Shown here piece by piece: positions 59,842 to 64,000 of a stretch of 64,000 bases of DNA. Origin of the DNA: Paenibacillus azoreducens (lineage in GTDB: Bacteria > Bacillota > Bacilli > Paenibacillales > Paenibacillaceae); assembly GCF_021654775.1 (NCBI RefSeq), contig NZ_AP025343.1, forward strand, positions 3,501,501-3,565,500, read 5' to 3'. The notes under the pieces are model-generated. The model was not told where the DNA came from, ran no database searches, and was given only the letters and a program-made list of their open reading frames with translations. The position numbers were made by a program, and so were the translations under genes. Numbering within the stretch: position 1 is the first letter of the stretch; each line of letters opens with the position of its first letter.

Positions 59842-61647
59842 TTAATCATCCATGATACAGATATTTGCGAAGGGGCTGTCCAATAAGTCCCCAAAATAAA
59901 AAGTTGGACGGGAAAACGTCATGTTTTCCGTCCAACTTTTTTTGTTCTGTCGCTTTTGCAGGAAAGTGGCTGAGCGGATGCCCGCCACCTTCAGTAGATT
60001 GTGGGCCAAAGCCACAATCCCAAATTCGGTGTGAACCTTCTCCATCCCTCGCAAGGAGAAGCGACGGAACGAGCGATTGCCCTTGATGTGACCGAATACG
60101 CTTTCTACCTCGACTTTACGCCGAGCATAGATCGCAGATCTCTCGTCATCCTCAAGGGCTTTCTTGGCCTTTGCTTTTAACTCTTCCCAGATTGTATTCC
60201 AGTGTACCTGGCGGTTCCCCTTGGCCTTGGTGCAGCTTGCCTTGAGTGGACAATCACTGCAATCTTCACATTCATAAATCTTAAAGCTTTGCTCCAGGCC
60301 AGACGCGTTTTTCTTCATTTGGTATTTCTTAAAGCGAACGTACTGGCCATTCGGGCAAATAAATCGGTCATCTTGCTCTTCATACGTCCAATTGGAGGCA
60401 TGTCGGATGTCCTTCTTGTAGCGACGCGCTTTCTCTTTCATATAACTGCCGTAAGGAATGAGAAAATCAAAACGAGGCTCTTTTTCTTCGCCCACCGCAT
60501 ACAAGTAATTTTCCTCGCTGCCATAGCCTGCATCGGCAATCACCGTTTTCGGCATCGGCAAAGCAGACGCAGCCAATCGCTCCATATGGGGGATGAAGCA
60601 ACGTGTATCTGTAGGTCGCTGATGAAGGCTGTAAAACAAAATGAACTGGTTTTCTGTCGCTATTTGCACATTGTAACCCGGTTTCAGTTGACCATTCTTC
60701 ATGTGGTCTTCCTTCATCCGCATAAACGTGGCATCTGGATCAGTTTTGGAGTAGCTGTTGCGATTGCCAAAGCAGGCTTTCTGCTGCTCATACTTGGCGA
60801 GCCGCGGAAGAAAGTCCTCCCAAATTTGTTTCAGTGGCTGCTTCAGGGCACTGCGCTCTTTGCGTAAGGCTTTTCTCGCTCCGCTGTCGTTTGCCTGAGC
60901 CATTTGTTCGGTGAAATCCTCCACTTTTTCTTCCAGTAGGGCGGCTGCTTCTTCGAGTCTTACAGGAAGTTCATCCGGGGCTGCCGCCGCGTATTCGTCG
61001 GCTTCTTGCTGTGTGAGCGTATGAATATGCGCAAGGGTCGCCTGTACCTTTTCCTTGAGCTTCTCTTCAAAGTGAAGGGTGGATTTTTTCCACACAAAAG
61101 AATACTTGTTAGCATCAGCTTCGATCTTCGTGCCGTCTAAAAAGTAGTTCTCCATCGTGATGTAATTGTCTGCGATGAGCTTTTGGATCATTGTTTCAAA
61201 CAGCTCGTCCATAAATGCTTTCATACGCACGCCACGGAAGTCGTTCAAGGTACGGAAGTCGGGCTGTTGCATCGCCGCCAGCCACATCGCCGGGAGGTTC
61301 TCTTGCAGCAGCTTTTCAATGCCTCGGCAAGAGTAAACCTTTTGCGAGTAACCGTAAAGGATCACCTTGAGCATCATTTTGGGATGGTAGGGACTGCGGC
61401 CTCCGCCTGTGTAGTGGGCAAACAGTTGCTGATCTGGAATGGATTCGATCATTTCATCAATGACATGTGCCACATGGTGGTCAGGAATGAATAGTTCCAA
61501 ATTCAGAATCATCTGAGCTTGCTTGTTATCGTACGGCTTGAAGGTAGGGGCAAGATTTCGTTTAGGTATCACTTTTTCTTCCACATCCTCTAGAGGAAGT
61601 GTCACTTGCATGGTATACTGTTCGGTAGTAGTCGTTAGATTACGCAA
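59842..61647 (-). CDS. IS1182-family transposase
   Basis: About 601 residues from a TTG at 61647 (GGAAAGGG eight bases upstream); longer frames start at codons without a site. Domains: N-terminal DUF772-type (PYDNKQAQMILNLELFIPDHHVAHVIDEMIE, GGGRSPYHPKMMLKVILYGYSQKVYSCRGIEKLL, DFRTLNDFR), DDE core (FLDGTKIEADANKYSFVWK, VIADAGYGSEENYLYA) and C-terminal (CPNGQYVRFKKYQMK, EVESVFGHIKGNRSFRRFSLRGMEKV). The frame passes through the inverted repeat and stops 30 bases outside the element, so the last ten or so residues come from host DNA. Confidence 0.93.
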   Translation of the reverse strand: MRNLTTTTEQYTMQVTLPLEDVEEKVIPKRNLAPTFKPYDNKQAQMILNLELFIPDHHVAHVIDEMIESIPDQQLFAHYTGGGRSPYHPKMMLKVILYGYSQKVYSCRGIEKLLQENLPAMWLAAMQQPDFRTLNDFRGVRMKAFMDELFETMIQKLIADNYITMENYFLDGTKIEADANKYSFVWKKSTLHFEEKLKEKVQATLAHIHTLTQQEADEYAAAAPDELPVRLEEAAALLEEKVEDFTEQMAQANDSGARKALRKERSALKQPLKQIWEDFLPRLAKYEQQKACFGNRNSYSKTDPDATFMRMKEDHMKNGQLKPGYNVQIATENQFILFYSLHQRPTDTRCFIPHMERLAASALPMPKTVIADAGYGSEENYLYAVGEEKEPRFDFLIPYGSYMKEKARRYKKDIRHASNWTYEEQDDRFICPNGQYVRFKKYQMKKNASGLEQSFKIYECEDCSDCPLKASCTKAKGNRQVHWNTIWEELKAKAKKALEDDERSAIYARRKVEVESVFGHIKGNRSFRRFSLRGMEKVHTEFGIVALAHNLLKVAGIRSATFLQKRQNKKSWTENMTFSRPTFYFGDLLDSPFANICIMDD

Positions 61648-61784
61648 AAAAATCGCCCTTTCCTGAGTTGGTTGTGTGGTAACTTCCATTCTACAAGAAT
61701 TGGCGTTTTTTTTGTTCCTTTTTTTAACATCCAACAAAAACGGGGCGTCCAGCATCAGCTTTTACTGACTTTCTGGACAGCCCC
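59872..61784. mobile_element. Insertion sequence of the IS1182 family, complete
   Basis: Terminal inverted repeats GGGGCTGTCCAATAAGTC (left, plus strand) and GGGGCTGTCCAGAAAGTC (right, minus strand) bound 1913 bases. The transposase is intact, so the element may be active. I see no clear target-site duplication at the flanks. Confidence 0.9.
59898..59946 (-). terminator. Terminator inside the IS end
   Basis: AAAAAGTTGGACGG pairs with CCGTCCAACTTTTT around GAAAAC/GTTTTC; located within the last codons of the transposase frame. Confidence 0.75.
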
Positions 61785-61798
61785 GTTTTTATGTTCGT

Positions 61799-62065
61799 TT
61801 AATTCAAGTCACCATGAAGTATTTCACCCTCAATTTTTCCTTCAGATTGGTATACTTGGTCTGTGAATTGAGCTAATTTGATCTCGCAATGATCTAATTG
61901 ATTTCTCGCCAAAGGCGCATTAGCACTTCGGAAAATGAGAAAAACAACTGCCGATGATACCCATAGCATTATAAATCGGTTAGAAAACAGTCCAAGCTTG
62001 ATTAAAGGCTCCCTTTCTGTTGTTATTTGCTGTAGCGGATGATTTATTTTCACGATGCAACTCAT
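61799..62065 (-). pseudogene. P-type cation ATPase C-terminal remnant
   Basis: 88 codons. HPLQQITTEREPLIKLGLFSNRFIMLWVSSAVVFLIF resembles the last transmembrane section of Ca2+/cation P-type ATPases ('LGLFSNR...W'). The catalytic and remaining membrane parts are absent, and the C-terminal third (QLDHCEIKLAQFTDQVYQS) no longer resembles the family. The IS1182 element sits directly at its 3' side. Confidence 0.4.
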
Positions 62066-62144
62066 TTATGGGGATAAGAAAACCGAAATAGGTGAAAATG
62101 ATTAATTACTGGACGGTATTCTTTCAAACAGGAGGAATCTAATT

Positions 62145-63431
62145 GTGGGACATTTAGTCAACTGGTTAGAGCATTACGGATACCTTATTCTTTTTGTTGG
62201 CCTCTTTCTTGAAATGCTTGCCTTACCGCTTCCGGGAGAAATACTAATGAGTTATGCGGGTCTTCTTGTTTTTCAAGGGAAGTTGAGTTGGTTCTTCTCC
62301 ATTTTATCTTCTGGTCTTGGTGCTATATTCGGAATGACACTAGCCTATTGGATCGGTTCGCGATTAGGTACTCCATTTTTCGAAAAATATGGCTCATACA
62401 TTCATTTGGGAACGGATAAACTTCATAAAGTTTCACACTGGTTTCAAAAGTACGGAAACAAGTTAATATTCATTGCCTTTTTCATTCCTGGAGTTCGCCA
62501 TATCACGGGTTATTTTTCCGGTGTGACACGTATTTCGTTTCGAAAATATGCTCTTTTTGCTTATAGCGGCGCTTTCTTCTGGACTACTACCTTTATCTCC
62601 TTCGGTAAAGTGCTGGGTCCAAAATGGGAGCTGTATCATCATAAATTTAGCAGGTATATGCTTATTGCCGGATTTATCGCGGCAGGCGTCGTTATCGTTT
62701 TCTATCTGTATCGGAAGTATAAAGAGTCGTTAACAAGAAAATTGATAAATGCCTTGGAAAAGGGACTTCTACGATTTCAATCCTTAGGTAAAATTCGCTT
62801 TTTTATTCTGGCCATGTTCACTTTATTTGTTACCTGTATTTCTCTCATGATCGGTTTAATTCAGGATTATTTAGCGAAGGAGTTTAGCGAGTTTGATGAA
62901 ATCACTACTTTCATCATTCACAGTATATTTGGTCCAAGCTGGGGCGCATGGATGAATTATTTCACCCTTTTAGGAACCTACTACGTGTTTGTACCAATAA
63001 TCATCATAACAAGTCTGTGGATTTTGTTTAGGGGGAAAGATCGTTTGCTGGAATTAACATCCTTCGCATGGGTGATAGTAGGTGGAGAAGCGCTGGATGA
63101 AGGACTCCGTTTGCTGTTTCATCGCATTGGACCTGCCTCCATTGGCTCTAATTCGCCTTATACCTTTCCAAGCGAGCAAACGTTAATATCTATGACGGTA
63201 TGCGGATTTGCAGCTTATTTATTAATTCGGCATTACGGCAATGCTTTAATTCGGGCAGTAGCAATATTCTTTGTTGTTTTCCTATGTTTGCTTGTAGGCA
63301 TAAGTCGCGTCTACTTTAACATACAGTATCCAAGTGATGTTGTTTCTGGTTATGTATTTGGTGGGGCGTGGCTGAGCCTAAATATCATTCAATTAGAAGT
63401 TTTTCGGATACTTAAAAAAGATGCGAAATAA
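62145..63431 (+). CDS. DedA-PAP2 fusion membrane protein with degenerate phosphatase site
   Basis: 428 residues from a GTG start nine bases after AGGAGG. Residues 1-190 are a DedA (SNARE-associated) domain: LEMLALPLPGEILMSYAG, FGMTLAYWIGSRLG, FIAFFIPGVRHITGYFSGVTRISFRKYALF. After a basic linker, residues 215-425 are a PAP2/phosphatidylglycerophosphatase-like domain with five helices. Its motifs are altered: PSGH reads PSEQ and SRxYxxxHxxxD reads SRVYFNIQYPSD, so both catalytic His are Gln; motif 1 (K..RP) is RLLFHRIGP. The enzyme half is therefore probably inactive, leaving a lipid-binding or transport role (DedA proteins flip undecaprenyl phosphate or PE). Confidence 0.9.
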   Translation: MGHLVNWLEHYGYLILFVGLFLEMLALPLPGEILMSYAGLLVFQGKLSWFFSILSSGLGAIFGMTLAYWIGSRLGTPFFEKYGSYIHLGTDKLHKVSHWFQKYGNKLIFIAFFIPGVRHITGYFSGVTRISFRKYALFAYSGAFFWTTTFISFGKVLGPKWELYHHKFSRYMLIAGFIAAGVVIVFYLYRKYKESLTRKLINALEKGLLRFQSLGKIRFFILAMFTLFVTCISLMIGLIQDYLAKEFSEFDEITTFIIHSIFGPSWGAWMNYFTLLGTYYVFVPIIIITSLWILFRGKDRLLELTSFAWVIVGGEALDEGLRLLFHRIGPASIGSNSPYTFPSEQTLISMTVCGFAAYLLIRHYGNALIRAVAIFFVVFLCLLVGISRVYFNIQYPSDVVSGYVFGGAWLSLNIIQLEVFRILKKDAK

Positions 63432-63533
63432 CAATTCGTTGGGATTTAGCCACTGATTGCGAGGGATTCTTCGACCCGGAGTTGCCCAGGATCGGGAGTG
63501 TATCAGACGGCACGATCTCGACAAACGTAATGC

Positions 63534-63635
63534 TTACGTTTTGCCCCTGTTCCATCTTCGGCTTGCCATTTGTTTCGGGAGCTTAAGGTTTTTAGCGATT
63601 GCCTTATCGTCCTCAACCAAAAATATTCGTAGCAT
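63534..63635 (-). pseudogene. Response-regulator N-terminus, truncated
   Basis: GGAGG eight bases before an ATG opens LRIFLVEDDKAIAKNL, the first strand and acidic pair of a receiver domain; after 16 residues the sequence diverges and stops at 33 codons. The phospho-acceptor and output domain are missing. Confidence 0.65.
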
Positions 63636-63706
63636 TAGCCAGACCTCCGTTTCCTTATCCATACTTGATAGTCCATTCCGAAAATTTCTTACTCGCCGCT
63701 TATGAC

Positions 63707-63735
63707 AAAAAAACCGCATCCGTCAGACGCGGTTG
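63707..63735 (-). terminator. Terminator of the DUF1801 gene
   Basis: On the coding strand AACCGC pairs with GCGGTT, followed by seven T. Confidence 0.75.
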
Positions 63736-63757
63736 TATCTCGTTGCATGCACGGGAA

Positions 63758-64000
63758 TCAGCGTACTTCCAGCCACTTGCGGATCACTTCGGCAAGCTGC
63801 TCCTTCTTGGCTATCACATCCGCCATATTTTTCAGCTTAACCGTTGCGCGGTCGGCGGCGGCCCATTTCAGCAAACCTGTCGTATCGTCAATCAAAGGCT
63901 CGTTGCCCGCCCGTTCCTTCACTTTCGCTCCGCAGTGAAACACGAGTAGAAATCCGTCTTTCCCCCGCAAATTGAATGTCACGCGGTCCTCACCTTGATA
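63758..64000 (-). CDS. DUF1801-family protein, C-terminal part (runs off right edge)
   Basis: The last 80 residues are visible: YQGEDRVTFNLRGKDGFLLVFHCGAKVKE, EPLIDDTTGLLKWAAADRATV, MADVIAKKEQLAEVIRKWLEV. This matches the C-terminus of DUF1801/YdhG-like proteins, small soluble proteins of unknown function. The start is outside the window. Confidence 0.8.
   Translation of the reverse strand, partial: YQGEDRVTFNLRGKDGFLLVFHCGAKVKERAGNEPLIDDTTGLLKWAAADRATVKLKNMADVIAKKEQLAEVIRKWLEVR

Larger units (their letters stand above)
63432..63757. other. Intergenic with response-regulator relic
   Basis: Apart from the relic listed next and a minus-strand frame reading KMEQGQNVSITFVEIVP (no start, unknown family), nothing gene-like is seen. 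Confidence 0.5.

Noticed and set aside
1..64000. tRNA or rRNA genes
   Set aside because: I saw no cloverleaf-like GGTTCRA T-loop segments with matching acceptor stems or rRNA stretches on either strand; a dedicated covariance search would be needed to exclude a degenerate one.

Overview
The window reads as a chromosomal segment of a Paenibacillus-like, low-to-mid GC, Gram-positive bacterium. The basis is family composition: LplA/LplB/LplC-type sugar transporters, YesM/YesN-type two-component systems, a SigV/RsiV/OatA lysozyme-response cluster, BlaI/M56 signalling, an SLH-domain surface peptidase and strong AGGAGG ribosome binding sites. No database search was possible, so species assignment and family names rest on motif reading.

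Layout. 1-3.2 kb: end of a sugar ABC locus (permease cut by the window edge, plus a large solute-binding protein with two carbohydrate-binding-like domains). 3.8-5.8 kb: BlaI repressor and an M56 (BlaR1-like) membrane peptidase whose sensor domain is replaced by eleven 13-residue repeats, behind three BlaI-type operators. 6.1-7.6 kb: a compact 'ribosomal stalk' island with a membrane-anchored L7/L12-C-terminal-domain protein, a divergent L11 paralog that has lost the prolines of the thiopeptide-binding site, and a MerR regulator. 7.8-9.6 kb: a secreted M60 (mucinase-type) metallopeptidase. 9.8-25.7 kb: a plant/animal glycan utilisation locus (AraC regulator, GH35, YesM/YesN pair, GH43, a truncated Gfo/Idh oxidoreductase, LplA-LplB-LplC transporter, GH2), apparently under catabolite control (cre). 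26.2-28.0 kb: DUF2975 protein, small Xre regulator, small membrane protein and DUF817 protein. 28.4-34.8 kb: an operon of a Fe3+/polyamine/phosphonate-type ABC importer with DeoR regulator, HAD phosphatase and a TIM-barrel isomerase.

35.0-40.7 kb: a SigV island. SigV, RsiV, an uncharacterised secreted protein and OatA sit behind three promoters of the same unusual architecture (AAAC, 18 bp, CGTC); a truncated second copy of the secreted protein and a dead IS4-type transposase lie at its upstream edge. 40.7-49.5 kb: glutaminase followed by a decaying accessory region with pseudogenes (alpha/beta hydrolase, PNPOx-like flavoprotein, SDR), a 492-bp duplication carrying two DinB genes, an IS200/IS605-like end remnant, a P-loop kinase, RarD and a VOC protein. 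49.9-56.5 kb: SLH-anchored M13 metallopeptidase and an ABC-2 exporter with its own two-component system. 56.8-59.3 kb: an RsgA GTPase and an APH-type kinase translationally coupled behind a structured leader with two tandem terminators and a possible leader peptide, followed by a guaA 3'-end fragment that looks like an attachment-site scar. 59.4-64 kb: a conserved small protein, a full IS1182-type element, a P-type ATPase remnant, a DedA-PAP2 fusion whose phosphatase histidines are replaced by glutamine, a response-regulator remnant and a partial DUF1801 gene.

The strongest candidates for something undescribed are the L11 paralog/MerR/L7-L12 module, the leader-controlled rsgA-aph operon next to the guaA scar, and the SigV island with its paralogous secreted proteins.
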